From the NCBI RefSeq assembly GCF_030867145.1, contig NC_134442.1:263001-327000 (forward strand): a DNA stretch of 64,000 nucleotides. Direction: 5' to 3'. Source of the stretch: Opisthocomus hoazin. Its lineage: Eukaryota; Chordata; Aves; Opisthocomiformes; Opisthocomidae. The notes below the pieces were generated by a model. It worked only from the letters and a program-made list of their open reading frames with translations. It was not told the DNA's origin and ran no database searches. A program made the translations under genes and the position numbers. Shown here piece by piece: positions 21,400 through 33,289 of this stretch (position 1 is the stretch's first letter; every line of letters begins with the position of its first letter).

Positions 21400-22260
21400 A
21401 TGCTTCCTCTGTGCATGGGGACCTGTCATTAGAGGAAAAAACAGAGAAGAGTCAGGGCGGACAGCTCAGAGAAGCATAAAAGCCTTTCTCCTAGACCCTC
21501 ACCGTTTCACACACACCTCATTCTTTTTCCAGGAGCCCTTTCTTCAGCTCTGTGGCTGCAATTCAGGTTAGGTTTTGCTGAGTGCAGCGGAAGGAGCAGG
21601 ACCTCCTCCCTCTGGCTGCCAAGGATCCAGCCCTGCTCTGCAGCAGTGTGTTCATGGGCATGGTTGGGCAGGGCCAGACCTGGTGTTCAACTTCATGAAA
21701 AGAACCTTATCATATCGCAGAAGGGCTTTTCAGCATCAGCACTGGCAGTGCTAAGGAATGGGGATGGCAGAAGGCAGTCTCAGAGGTTTTGGGTTCTTAC
21801 AGCTTCCCTCATGTCACCTTGGGTGTGTGTTTGGATGTCAGAAACCCTCAGCACTTCTGCTGCGCTGGGAGAAAATAGAGCGAGTCCTGCGAGGCAAGAG
21901 AATTGACTGGGCTTGGTGCAAAGATAGGGGAGATGGTTTATCCTTCCATCTGGAAGAACTGCCCTGGGCTTTCATTTTCCTCAGACAGAGACACTACGGA
22001 GAACAGAGACCAGTGAATGTCTCACTCTTACTGTGGGTCTCAGCACCCCACTTCTAGCCAAGAACAAAAGTGGCTCATTTCAACAGCCCAACAGCATTTC
22101 CTCGGTTGTAATATCTCTATGTTTCTCCATGGGGCTTTAAAATACAACAGAGACACTGCAGGTCACATTTTCATCCTGGAGGGCATCTGACACCTTGGAA
22201 TGACACCCAAGGAGTTACCCAATTATCCTAATGACAGCTTTTCATTTAGAGAAAAGTGAC

Positions 22261-23349
22261 TCAGTCCCCAGCCCCACAGGCTGCATTGCCCACAGCCCCA
22301 CAGGTTAGAGGGAAGGTGGGACACTTGTTCCCATGGTCACACCTGCATGAACGGACAAACAAGATCACAGTTTGAGTCTGCAGCTCAGACTCCCATCCCC
22401 AGAGATTAACAGCAGCAAGAAGATAAATTTCAAGGAGACAAGAGGAGAAACTAAGGAAGAATAGAGTGAGGATTTGGCTGAGAGAGGAAAGGGGAGAGGC
22501 AGAAGAGAGAGGAAGGGGATTGCTCAGGACAGGCATCTGCACTGCAGGGCATGGCCAGGAGGTGCCCACATCTCCCCTGCAGCAGGGTTTCCATGAGCAG
22601 TTCCCTCCCTGCTTGCCCATCTCGACTGCCTGGAGCTGTCCCTGCCAGGAGCTCTTGCTCTGGCCCCACATCTCCTCCCTGCCAGTGCTCACAGACCCCA
22701 GTCCAGCCCCTGTGTGCCCAGCTCTGCCCTGCAGCCTCTCGGTGTGTGCAGGGACTGAAGGGCAGCTCACACAAACCCTGATGAAAGTAGCCAGGGGATG
22801 CTGGTGCTGTCTGTAGTCCCCACAGCTGGAAAGTGAAAATGCAGACTCAGGAAAGCTTCTCCTCTCTACAGTCATCCCTCCTTTTACACTCCGGTTTAAA
22901 AGTGCCCTGGGAAATGTCCCACTGCCCACCCAGCAAACCAAGAGGAGAAACTTCAGCAGACAGACACCTTGCCCTTCAGGGAACTCCATCTTGAGAAGTT
23001 CCCTTGGAAATGCCCTGGGGGTGATCTGGAGCTGTGAGCAGCCCTGACCCATGCAGCAGAAAGACCCTACCCTGCCAAGGGTCGCTCCTTCCACCCACAG
23101 CTTCTCCCTATAGCATTGTGGTGAGCTGCTTGGGCAGGGTGAGTCCTGGCCCTGGCAGGCAGCAGAGTCCCTGCCCCAGCACACAGCACCATGTTGGTGC
23201 AGAGACCCCGCACGGAAGGACAGCTTGGGACAGCCCGGGCTGCACATCCACCTTCCCAACCCTGCAGCCATCCTTGGGAGGAGGCAGCTGTCACGGCCTG
23301 TCCCTCTGAGGGTGCAGCAGGCAGTCCCTGCTTTGCAGCACACCCACAC
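22261..23349 (-). other. Long open frame in the unit 2 upstream flank (doubtful)
   Basis: This 362-codon frame runs in the same direction as the OR, about 0.9 kb upstream of it. It is Cys-rich and matches no family I know. Parts of it stay open in the same frame in the equivalent place of the other units: 59211-59585, 7498-7977, 34260-34499 and 46408-47415, the last with one TGA at 46843-46845. The opposite strand of the neighbouring block also keeps open frames between units, so general DNA similarity may explain this. Listed as an observation, not as a gene. Confidence 0.2.
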
Positions 23350-24539
23350 CTTCTACAACAGAAAAACTGTGATATTCCTCACCCCCCCATAGGCTGTGGG
23401 GTGTGCCAGCTTGAGGAGAGCTTTCCACAAACTGCAGGCACATTGCCCTTCATGCAGAGACTTACTGTGTCAATGGCTGAAAACATCTCTCGCCTAGTGA
23501 TCACTCAGCATCCTCCCACTCCACACTGCCTTCAACCTCTCTCTACCTCGCTCCTCTCACCTTGCTTCCTGCTGTGCTTTGCAGAGGAGCTGCTGCTGGG
23601 CAGAGCTCACTGTCTGCAGCACTGCCCACTTGCCATGACGTCAGTTCATCCAGGAAGCTCAGCCTCAGCTCAGCAGCAGAGGACAAGCTCAGTGTGTCTC
23701 TGGTTCTTTGCCCTCTGGGCTCACTTGAGGTGTCTTTTTGTCTCCAGGGGAACCTGCTGTGAAACAGGCTGAAGTCATCACTGGTGATTCCTCCGCTGGG
23801 GAGAAACTCTCCTTTTCTACAGTGTCATTTCTCTTCTGAGTGAAACAGTTAGAAAGAAAAAACAACTTTCTTTGTGCCGTTATTAGACAGGACAAACAGA
23901 AAATGACAGGGAGGGATCTCCTTTACCCTAATGTAGGAAGGGTTTGAAGTCCTGGGGCTAGAAGAGGACTCACCTCCCGCTCGCAAACCTACAGGAGGTG
24001 GGGTTCTTCTTGCCTCAGTTCAGATGGACATTAAATAGTCTCCTGCATGGGAGCTCCTTGTCTCAGCTCCCTTGCTAATTATTTGAGGTGGAGGGCAGGA
24101 GGAAGATGTTCAGACACAGACACCTGGTGCCAGGTTTGGTTCCAGAGGTGACCAAGATGCATGCTGGTAACTGCACGCTCCACTGGAGAAGTTCATAGAG
24201 ACAGATCAGTGTCTGAGGGCTTCTTCCTGGAGGCTGGTGGGAAATGCCTTTGAACAGCTTAAATGACAGAAAGTGACCGCATTTAAGACAACTGAATCTT
24301 TAAATACTCCTTATAGCCAGGGCTGCCTATGGATGCAATCACCCCTTTAAATGGAGTCATGTTCCACAGAGAGAGCTAAGTCTTTCTCTTTCTCCTCTCC
24401 ATCAGCTTTATTGTCTGCATGGCCTTAAAAGTATGATGGCATTGGTCTTATGTGCATCCCTTCATTGCCTGTCCTCATTCAAGACAGTTGAAACTTCATT
24501 TAATTTACAAATACAGGCTTGCAGTTCTATGGAAGTTGC

Positions 24540-25745
24540 CAGAGCATTCTGGCACAGTGGTGTAACCAAGGTGATGCAATCAGTTGACCATAAACATGAA
24601 CAGTGCTGCTATGTTCCTGGTAGAACCCAACCCACCTGGACTTTAGGACAGAGGGTCTATTCTCTAGGTAACCATTAATGCTAACTATAGTAGGTAATTG
24701 TGTTTTTGTCAAGAGAAATGATGGAGTGGAACACAGCTGCAGCAGGCACGCGAGGAATCCACTCACACAGCAACTCCCTGCAATGTACCATAGAGGATGG
24801 AGCGGAGTGAAGACTCCGTGGCCCTGCTCCGTGATGATAAAGCGGGAAGAAATGATCCTCTAGAACTGATCAGCAGCTCATTTGGCCCCCTGAGCCAACA
24901 GGTTTTCGAAACCTTGCCAAAGTGCTATCCTCTCATGAACTTTGCTCGTTTTAATATCATTTTAATACCAAAACACACCTCCATCCCGAAGGCTACCTGC
25001 CTCTGTGGTGCGACCACCCCTCTTCAAGTCTGCGAACTCGATTTTACGTGAACTATACCTTTAAACATGAATCGAGAGAAGTTTACACCAATTGCCAAAG
25101 AGAATAATATTGAATATGCATAAATATAATAAATATGTGTATTTTTGATTTATATAAACTGCATGGAAAAGCTATGAGTTATGTATGTTCAGTGGAATTA
25201 TCCCCCATGCATCCAGCGCTGCAATAAAAAATGCCTGGCTGTTAACACTACATTGGTGTTACGAGGTTTTATTCCCGGATTTTCAGTGACACTATATCAT
25301 TACAATCTAGGCATCACCATGCTCAGAACATTTCTGTCCCATATAAAGGTAAGCAGACTTTGGCCTAGTCTTGCAACTTTTAGTGGGGGACCTCATGTGA
25401 GAAGCACAGAAGGGCAGCAGAGCTCAGTACAGCTGCTCTTCAAAGACAGTGTCTCTCAAGCAGGAGACTGTGCATGTCAATTGTCAGGACAATAAGCTGG
25501 ACTGTCAGGAGAGAAGCTTGGAGAAACAGGAAACCCATGGGGAAGCTCCATGGACAAAAGGAAGTGTAACCAAGGTGATGAAATCAGTTGACCATAAACA
25601 TGAACAATGCTGCTGTGTTCCTGGTACAGCCCTGCCCATCTGGACATTAGGTCTGGGAACAGAGGGTTTAGTCCCTAGGTAATCATTAATGTTAAACAAT
25701 AGTGGTGGAGGGGGATTTTTAATAGAAATAGCGTTACCAAATATT
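24540..25745 (+). repeat. Local duplication flanking an LTR
   Basis: 24545-24725 and 25560-25745 are close copies: both contain GTAACCAAGGTGATG, CAGTTGACCATAAACATGAA and a later CCTAGGTAA-type segment. In addition 25305-25560 is copied at 27300-27560 (shared CAGACTTTGGCCTAGTC and GAGACTGTGCATGTCAAT-like words). The copies are separated by LTR insertions. Confidence 0.7.
24830..25291 (+). repeat. LTR (family A), copy 1
   Basis: The 3' part is sharp: a CAATAAAAAATGCC polyadenylation region followed by ACACTACATTGGTGTTACGA and an end in TTTCAGTGACA at 25291. The same R/U5 occurs at 26600-26689. The 5' border is approximate. Confidence 0.65.
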
Positions 25746-25862
25746 TGCTGGTGCATTTGTGGTACCTATCTATTGTGTAAATTAACTGCAGCAAGAAGTC
25801 ATACATCTCCCACCAAAGAAGTTAGTTTTAATTAAAACTAGCAGGTGCCTAGAACTGATCAA

Positions 25863-26316
25863 TATTAGAAATTGATTATAAAGATTGATTATAGAATAGA
25901 ATAAAATCATAGAACTAGAACGTACACTCAGCTGTGTAGACACAGCTGTGTTAAGAAACCATACAATCGGCATGTTGCAATTGGGATAGAAATTAATTGT
26001 ATGGATTGTATCTAATAGAATTAATTAAAGAAGCCGAGACGACCCTGAAACCAAGCAAGTCCTGAAACCAGCGACGGAGAATTCTACAAAGACGGAAGAA
26101 CAGAAAGAACTTAGTAAATGGTGTACTCAAAGGAACGGAACCGTTGCTTAGGAAACTTATGAAGATTCTAGCCTTGATGTAATCGGTTTAATAAATGTCT
26201 ATAAACTGGTCTAGCGAGTTCAGCTTTGCCACTCACTGAGGTGATGGCCCAACTCTGAGTTGTGAATAAAGCAAAACCTAGTGTAACCCACTCGTGTGAG
26301 GATAAAAGTTTTAACA
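25863..26316 (+). repeat. LTR (family B), copy 1
   Basis: 454 bp, closely similar to the reverse complement of 51213-51669 (457 bp). It contains AATAAAGC near 26265 and ends in TTTTAACA. The flanks ATCAA (25858-25862) and GTCAA (26317-26321) resemble a 5-bp target duplication with one mismatch. It lies just before the 3' part of a family A LTR. Confidence 0.7.
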
Positions 26317-26689
26317 GTCAAGAAGACCCGTTCCGCAGGGACAAGAGCCAGAAGACGACTGAGCTTGCGCAGAAACAGGGGTCAACCTGCGGACACTGTG
26401 ATGAAGAGGATGAGACTTCATCTTGAGACCCCCGACGACCACCACTAGGAGGCACTGCGCAAGCGCAACTGGGAGGAGTGCATGGAAATAGACTGATTTG
26501 ACTATGAAAGGAAGAGCTTATGTAATCAGATGAATATGTATATTTTGTTCTACATAAACTGCATGGAAAAGGTACGAGGTATGCACGTTTGGTGGAATTA
26601 TCCCCCGTGTATCCGACGTCGCAATAAAGAATGCCTGCATTTAACACTACATTGGTGTTACGAGGTTTATTCCCGGATTTTCGGTGACA
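26317..26689 (+). repeat. LTR (family A), copy 2, 3' part
   Basis: It shares with copy 1 the stretch TACATAAACTGCATGGAAAA, a GGTGGAATTATCCCCC-type segment, CAATAAAGAATGCC and the end TTTTCGGTGACA at 26689. The matching 5' part may lie before 25863, where CTAGAACTGATCA is also found in copy 1 (24863). That would make family B a nested insertion. Confidence 0.6.
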
Positions 26690-26731
26690 GGGTCTGACCT
26701 CCCAAGGGGAATGACAATAAAAGAGTGTAGA

Positions 26732-27296
26732 TGTCAGACCTCAAATTGTTGTCCCAAAAGTGTGGTCATTTACGCGGTGCACAGTACGCCAATACACACA
26801 CAGAGCAGAGGGGTTGTCTTTCTTGCAGATATGCGTAGATGTTGGTGCTAGGTGATAATTCCACAAAGCTAGCACAATGTTTAGCAGAGTCACAAGTTCT
26901 ATATACTCTTACCAAAACAAAGCAATTACTCATTGCATTCTGTTTGTTTCATCACCTTACACGCTTATCATAGAAGTTTACTCCTTCCTTACTTAACTAT
27001 GCATACTTGCAAGCTGGGGAGTTGCAGACTTTTTGGTTCTGAATTGAGTCGGTGGTCGCAATCTCCCCCTGCCGCCTTTACCTTTTCCCTAGTTATCCTC
27101 AATCTTTGTTAACTTCATGATTCTTTGGCAATCATCCAGCTTTCAGTGCCTTCTGGGCTGGGTGTTCCCCTTTTATCAGTCTGTTAGCTCCTCTTCAAGG
27201 ACACAATTGTTAGTACAGCATGCATTGATTATACAAAGTAGTCAAGCCTAAAATTAAACCATGTCAGAAGGATGGAAGCATTTCTACCCTGTGTCA
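26732..27296 (-). repeat. Probable solo LTR, third family
   Basis: On the minus strand it begins TGACACAGGGTAG (27296) and ends GGTCTGACA (26732), 565 bp, with a GTATATAGAAC promoter-like box near 26900. The flanks do not show a clear target duplication. Confidence 0.5.
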
Positions 27297-27925
27297 TAGC
27301 AACCTAAGCATCACTATGCTCAGAATATTACTGCCCGATATGAAGATAAGCAGACTTTGGCCTAGTCCTGCAACTTTTAATGAGGGAGCCAATGTGAGCA
27401 GTACACAAAGGCAGCACAGCTCGAGACATCTGGTCTTGGAAGATGGTGTCTTTCAAGCAGGAGGCTGTGCATGTCAATAGTCAGGAAAAAAAAGCAGAAC
27501 TATCAGGAGAGAAGCCCAGGGAAACAGGAAACTCATGTGGGAGCTCTATGGAAAAAAGGAAGGATACAAGAGTTGGATGCACGGGTGGAAACAGAGGAGA
27601 AATTCAGAAATGTGTCTGGGTTTAGAAAAGCCAGAGCTCCACTAGAGTTGACACTTGCAAGGCAGTTCAAGGCCACAGCAATGAGCTGCTGCTCCTTTAG
27701 CACAGTTAAAGAAGAAACAAAGATGGTGTGTGACCACTGCTGAATTCAGGAGGAGCGGAGGTAGATATGTCTGAGATTGTCTGTGTCCTCTTTGCCTCAG
27801 TCTTCTTCAGCAAGATCTCCCCATTCCAGGTGCCTAAGAGGAAGAACTCTAAGTGAAACCCAGCAATGGATGGAGATTAAGTCACGGGTCCCTTGGATAA
27901 GGTCAACTCTTAATAGTGCATTGGA

Positions 27926-29005
27926 CCACAGAATCACAGAATCACAGAATTACAGAATGATAGGAGTTGGAAGGGACCTCTGTGGGTCATCTAGTCCAAC
28001 CCTCCTGCGAAGCAGGGTCACCTACAGCAGGTTGCACAGGACCGCGTCCAGGCGGGTCTTGAATATCTCCAGAGAAGGAGACTCCACAGCCTTCCAGGGC
28101 AGCCTGTGCCAGTGCTCCGTCACCCTCAGAGGGAAGAAGTTCTTCCTCATGTTCAGACGGAAATTCCTCTGCTTTACTTTGTGTCCATTGCCCCTTTTCC
28201 TGTCGCTGGGCACCACTGAAAAGAGCTTGGCCCCATCCTCCTGACACCCACCCTTCAGATGTTTGTAAGCATTTATAAGGTCCCCTCGCAGCCTTCTCTT
28301 CTTCAGGCTGAACAAGCCCAGTTCCCTCAGCCTCTCCTCGTAGAAGAGATGCTCCAGTCCCCTCATCGTCTTTGTAGTCCTCCGCTGGACTCCCTCCAGT
28401 AGCTCTTCATCTTTCTTGAAGTGGGGAGCCCAGAACTGGACAGAGTACTCCAGATGGGGTCTCACCAGGGCAGTGTAGAGGGGAAGGAGAACCTCCCTCC
28501 ACCTGGTGGCCACACTCCTCCTAATGCATCCCAGAATGCCATTGGCTTTCTTGGCAGCCAGGGCACACTGCTGGCTCATGGTTAACCTGTTGTCCACTAG
28601 AACACCCAGGTCCCTCACCGCAGAACTGCTCTCCAGCAGGTCCGCCCAAAGCCTGTACTGGTGCATGGGGTTGTTCCTCCCCAGGTGCAGGACCCTGCAC
28701 TTGCCCTTGTTGAACATCATCAGGTTCCTCTCTGCCCAAATTTCCAGCCTATCCAGGTCTTGCTGAATGGCAGCACAGCCTTCCGGTGTATCTACCACAC
28801 CTCCCAGTTTGCTGTCGTCAGCAAACTTGCTGAGGGTACATTCTAACTCTTCATCCAGGTCATTGATAAAGAAGTTAAATAAAACTGGGACCAGTACTGA
28901 CCCCTGAGGGACACCACTAGTTACCGGCCTCCAACTAGACTCAGCGCCGCTGATGACAAACCTCTGAGTTCTGCCATTCAGCCTGTTCTCAATCCACCTT
29001 TTGCC
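27926..29005 (-). mobile_element. CR1 LINE, 5'-truncated
   Basis: The terminal CACAGAATCACAGAATTACAG (3' end) is at 27926 and the element reads on the minus strand to about 29005. The RT frame is open from the 5' border to the stop at 28022, about 327 codons. It includes the end of the RT core with GVPQGSVL and the FADD box near 28830, then [17 protein letters not shown] and [15 protein letters not shown]. The frame is uninterrupted, so the insertion is fairly recent. Confidence 0.9.
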
Positions 29006-30429
29006 AACTTGCCCTGCACTGTTTGTCCACCAGCTCCTCAGCTCTCACAGTGTGGATGTGCTCCCGGCAGGCAGGAGTGAAACTAGAGAGCCTTATCCAG
29101 CTGGGAAACCTCTCAAGGATAGACCCAGCTCCTCTGCAGATATTCATTCGGTCAAGTACCTGGACCCAGAGTCCCGTGGTATCCCCACTGCTAGCACCCA
29201 GATGCTGATGTTTGCAGCCCTGCTGCAGTTGCTGCTACACACCCCCTGTGTCCTGCTCACCAGCTTGAAGTTCACTGCCATTCACACATGCCCACTATGA
29301 AGGGAGAAGTCAGTCCAGGGCAGCGTACTCAAGAGAAACCTGTCAAAAATTCAACCAGACCCTTTTATATCCTTTCCCTATGTTTTCCCATTTTAAACCC
29401 CAACAACAACTTGGTTGCTGATTGTCTTTTCCTTTAAAATCAAAAGGAATCTTCTTGAGCAGAATCACCAAGACCTGGTCTGAGTGTCTTAATCTCATCA
29501 TTACAAGCCATATGCAGATTGCATGCTGCAGGCATCCTAGTCAAGGGAAGGTTGAAAGGGAAATTGGATGGAGACCACTGCATTGGCTCTGAGGGTCTAT
29601 GGAAGACATGTTTCCAAAAAGGGTGTGGAGAAGTTGCTGTGGACACCAGTAGATGGAGATGTGCTCTGGAAAGTCAGAGCAGCCAGCGGCTGAACCTGTG
29701 AGGAGCTGTGGCCTGTGGGAGACCCAGAGCAAGTCAGGGACATCCCTGAAGGACTGCAGGGCCTGGACTTGGTCATGGGAGGGATTTCATAGTGAGGGCT
29801 GGTCAGTGGTCTTGTCATGCCTGGGCTCAGCCACATCAGCTGACTCCAGTGCAGCTGAGCCGCTAACCTTGTATCCTCTCCTGCATAGACAGTGGCAGAA
29901 GAGATCATCTGTATTCAAGGCAGAATTCAATCAAGACTTCTTCAGCCATTCCCCCATTTATGGAAATATCCTATGTGGAAAATGTCACATCACCCATCCT
30001 TCCACAAGACTAGCCTCTCCCTGCCCTGCCTCCCAATCCCTCCGCCCCATTTTGGAGTGGACATAAACTCACTGAGAGTTTCTCTTCAAGTGGGGCTGAG
30101 ACTGTTGCAAGGTGGAGGAAGAGCCTCCTTCGCCGCCAAAGTGATAGGGACACTCAAGAAGAGGGATTGAACCCTCCAAGATAGTATGACTGTTCCACCG
30201 TGCTCTGCCGCAGTTCCTCTCAATCACAGCACACAGATCTCGAGACCAAAGGTGTGAAATTCAAGGACTGATTTTGGGAGGGAGCAGTGATGACAAGGAT
30301 CCAGAGCTGCATGCAAACTCTAGCCACCTCAATGAGAAAGATATGCAAACCCTATGGAGACTGGGTGCCTTTTCCTACTGTAGTGTGTCTCTGGAGAGGT
30401 TAGGGCTCTCTAAAGCTTTCTCCGTGTGC
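29006..30429. other. No gene recognised
   Basis: Only short overlapping open frames. I see no motif and no repeat I can name. Confidence 0.4.
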
Positions 30430-31740
30430 TCATCTGGGGTTGGTGGCCTAGCTCTTGTTGATCACGTCCTTTCTTATCTGAAGATGCCCTTCTTGCAACT
30501 TTAATCCCAAAAACAGGATGTCTTGAGCAGGTCCCTTGATTTTGCTTCCATTTATGGCACAACTGGCTTTCAGAAGGATTTGTATTATTTTCTCTCCTTT
30601 CTCAAAAAATTCTTCTGCTGTATTGCCCCATATGATGATGTCATCGATGTACTGTAGATGTTCTGGAGCTTCACCCCTTTCCAACACAGTCTGGATTAGT
30701 CAATGTCAAACAATGGGACTGTTTCCACCCCTGGGGCAGTCGATTCCAGGTGTCCTGAACACCCCTCCAAGAGAAAGCAAACTGTGGCCTGCACTCTGCT
30801 GCCAAAGGGATGGAGAAGAATGCATTAGCGATGTCAGTTGTAGCGTACCACTTGGCTGCCTTTGACTCCAGCTGATACTGAAGTTGTAGCATGTCTGGCA
30901 CGGCAGCACTGAGCGGTGGTGTGACTTCATTCAGGCCACGGTAGTCTATTGTCAGTCTCCACTCTCCAGGAGATTTTCTCATTGGCCTTATGGGACTATT
31001 AAAGGGTGAGCGAGTTTTGCTGATCACTCCTTGACTCTCCAGTTTATAGATCAACTGATGAATGGGGAGAAGGGAGTCTTGGTTGGTGTGGTATTTTCGC
31101 CGGTGCACTGTTGTTGTAGTGATTGGCACCTGTTGTTCTTCAACCCTCAGCAACCCCACAATGGAAGGATCCTCCGAGAGACCAGACAAAATGGACAGCT
31201 GTTTAATTTCTTCTGTCTCCAAAGCAGTTATGCCAAAAGCCCACCGATACCCCTTTTGGTCCTTGAAATACCCTCTCCTAACATAGTCTATCCCAAGGAT
31301 GGACGGAGCCTCGGGGCCAGTTACAATGGGGTACTTCTGCCACTCCTGCCCAGTGAGGCTCACTTCAGCCTCCAATACACTCAGCTCTTGGGACTCCCCT
31401 GTCACTCCTGAAATGCAAATGGACCCTGACCCTTTGAAATCTGATGGCATTAAAGTACACTGTGCCCCAGTGTCCACTAGAGCTTTCTACTCTTGTGGAT
31501 CTGACGTGCCAGGCCACGGAATCCACACCATCCAATAAATGCGGTTGTCCCTTTCCTCCACCTGGCTGGAGGCAGGGCACCTCTAATCCTGCCAAATTAA
31601 GTTTCTACACACCTCCTGTAAAAATGACTTAGAAGTCCCTTCAAGCGAACCGGAAGCAAGATCAAACTGTCTACCTTGTCTGGAGGGCTGCCCACTGGAA
31701 ACTGGAGTGGCATTTTTCCTAGAAGAATTGCAGTTTGTGG
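30430..31740 (-). pseudogene. pol: ERVL-type pol fragment: protease and reverse transcriptase
   Basis: Upstream (31740-31480) is a gag-pro junction-like stretch. The protease active site reads LVDTGAQCTLMPS at about 31480-31445, with a TAG three codons before it. RT follows: GEWRLTIDYRGLNEV near 31000-30940, then WYATTDIANAFFSIPL with the first catalytic Asp. A change of frame lies near 30690-30670, and the second catalytic box reads LQYIDDIIIWG near 30650. The pieces fit class III (ERVL-like) pol. RNase H and integrase are missing to the left. Host of no function; a molecular fossil. Confidence 0.82.
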
Positions 31741-33289
31741 TTTTTTTTTCCTTGCAACTCACATATGATTTCTGTTGCAGTATGACAAAAGGGTATGGTA
31801 GTGTAGCTTTATGCTGTCATAGCTGTACAGTAAAAATATTACAGAAGAAGCCAGGTGAAGAATTCTAGGCTGAATCTCACAATGAACAGGACAAGTGCAG
31901 GGGCGATCCAACCTGATTTGATTTTGGTACCCAGCAATCCAAAAAAACCTTGCTCAATAGCCCCTGGCGTGATCCATATCCACTGCTGGTTGTTCTCCTC
32001 CAGAATCCGGCTTCAGGGCACCAAGGTTTGGGAGAACTTGTGGGTGAAGACAGAGTCAAAGAGGACAAAGAGTTCCTCAGACAGACCTACACCTGCTCTT
32101 CATCACTTTGATGCCCTTGGACCCCCTTGCAAATGTTAACTCCTGGGGAGCTTTGGCTTTCCTAAAACCCTCCTTATGTCTACATTCCTCCTTGGAAGTG
32201 AGGTCCTCTGTCCACACCCTCTCTGCTTCCTTTTTTCCATGGAGCTTCCTGACATGTTGCCTGTTTAGCGTAGCTGGTGTCCTGAGAGGTGCCCTTGGTT
32301 GCTGGAGTATCAGCTTGTACCCTTTATGGGTTTAGAGGATGTTGTCCTTGAAAGCAGTTGCACTGAATTCTGCTGCCCTTCAGTGACACTGCCCATTGGA
32401 AGTTCCCGGTCTTGGCCAAAGTCTGCCACTCTGAGACCTGGCATCTGCACTCTGCTGCTCTCATTCCACACTCCCTTTGGGAGCTGAGACTCCACTGTGG
32501 CTTTGCTACTGGAGCCAAGGCTGACCAGGATGACACAGGTTTTCAGATCCCGGTGAACATTCCATTTGTTGGTCCATCTGTGCTAAAAAGCTGATGCAAA
32601 GAACCTCCGGACACATAAAGGAGCATTTGCACTCTGCTGTCCTGTGAATGTCATGGAAGTCAGCTGACTCTTGGCTGCCAGCTGCCCACCAAATCTCTCT
32701 CTCACTCCTCCTCCTTCTTTGCTCACCTTGGTGTCTGCAGGTTTGTTTCTCTCATTCTTCTCTTTTACAGCTGCTGCCCACTCTCTTTTGTCCTTTCTCC
32801 AGTAGGCTATCAGAGAAGGGCCACTGCAATTGCTTACTGGCTCAGGTTTGGGCAGTGGCTGGTGCATTTTGGAGGCAACTGAAACCTGCTATGTCCAACA
32901 AGCAGTCAGCTGTTGCTCTCTTCTCACCTAAACCACCTCTGCAGCCCACCTCACCTCTACCAAAGCCTTGCCATGGAAACCCAATACCCAGGGTCATTAA
33001 AGTCCCCGGTAAGATGTGAGGCCTTTGATCACAAGACTTCCTCAGGCTGGCTAAATAAGACTTAGGACCCTTCCTCACTCTGGTTATAGGTTCTTTATGT
33101 CAGAGCAGAGATGTGCTGGACTTCAGCCATGGCACCAGGAGCAGGCTCAGACATGAAACAATGAAAGGTGTTCCCAAGAGCCCAAGGTCCCATGCAAGCA
33201 TAGCTTTGCTTTAGAGCATGCTGGTGTGGAGGTCAGATGGCAACGTAAAGAGGAAATGAGGACTCCCTAACGAGAGAAAAACCTGAGGA
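31741..33289. other. No gene recognised
   Basis: It may include eroded 5' sequence of the ERVL copy at 30430-31740, but I find no gag motif or LTR end. Pyrimidine-rich near 32690-32800. Confidence 0.35.

Larger units (their letters stand above)
19800..24560 (-). repeat. OR segmental-duplication unit 2, inverted
   Basis: The 5' flank (right side, 22260-24560) matches, in reverse, the flanks of units 1, 3, 4 and 5. Examples are the block at 23560-23790 against 6890-7120, and 24430-24560 against 58130-58260. The OR lies at 20464-21399. The downstream side (19800-20460) is short. It is the only unit on the minus strand. Confidence 0.8.

Noticed and set aside
23191-23772. 193-codon plus-strand frame in the unit 2 flank
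   Set aside because: Antisense to the shared upstream block; counterparts in other units are interrupted and no domain is recognisable.
25080-25160. AT-rich stretch as a possible replication or matrix-attachment signal
   Set aside because: It belongs to the U3/R part of a family A LTR; base composition alone is not evidence.
28506-28766. Open frames antisense to CR1 RT (also 41656-41901, 63661-63906)
   Set aside because: The same frame appears opposite every CR1 copy and reflects CR1 codon composition, not a gene.
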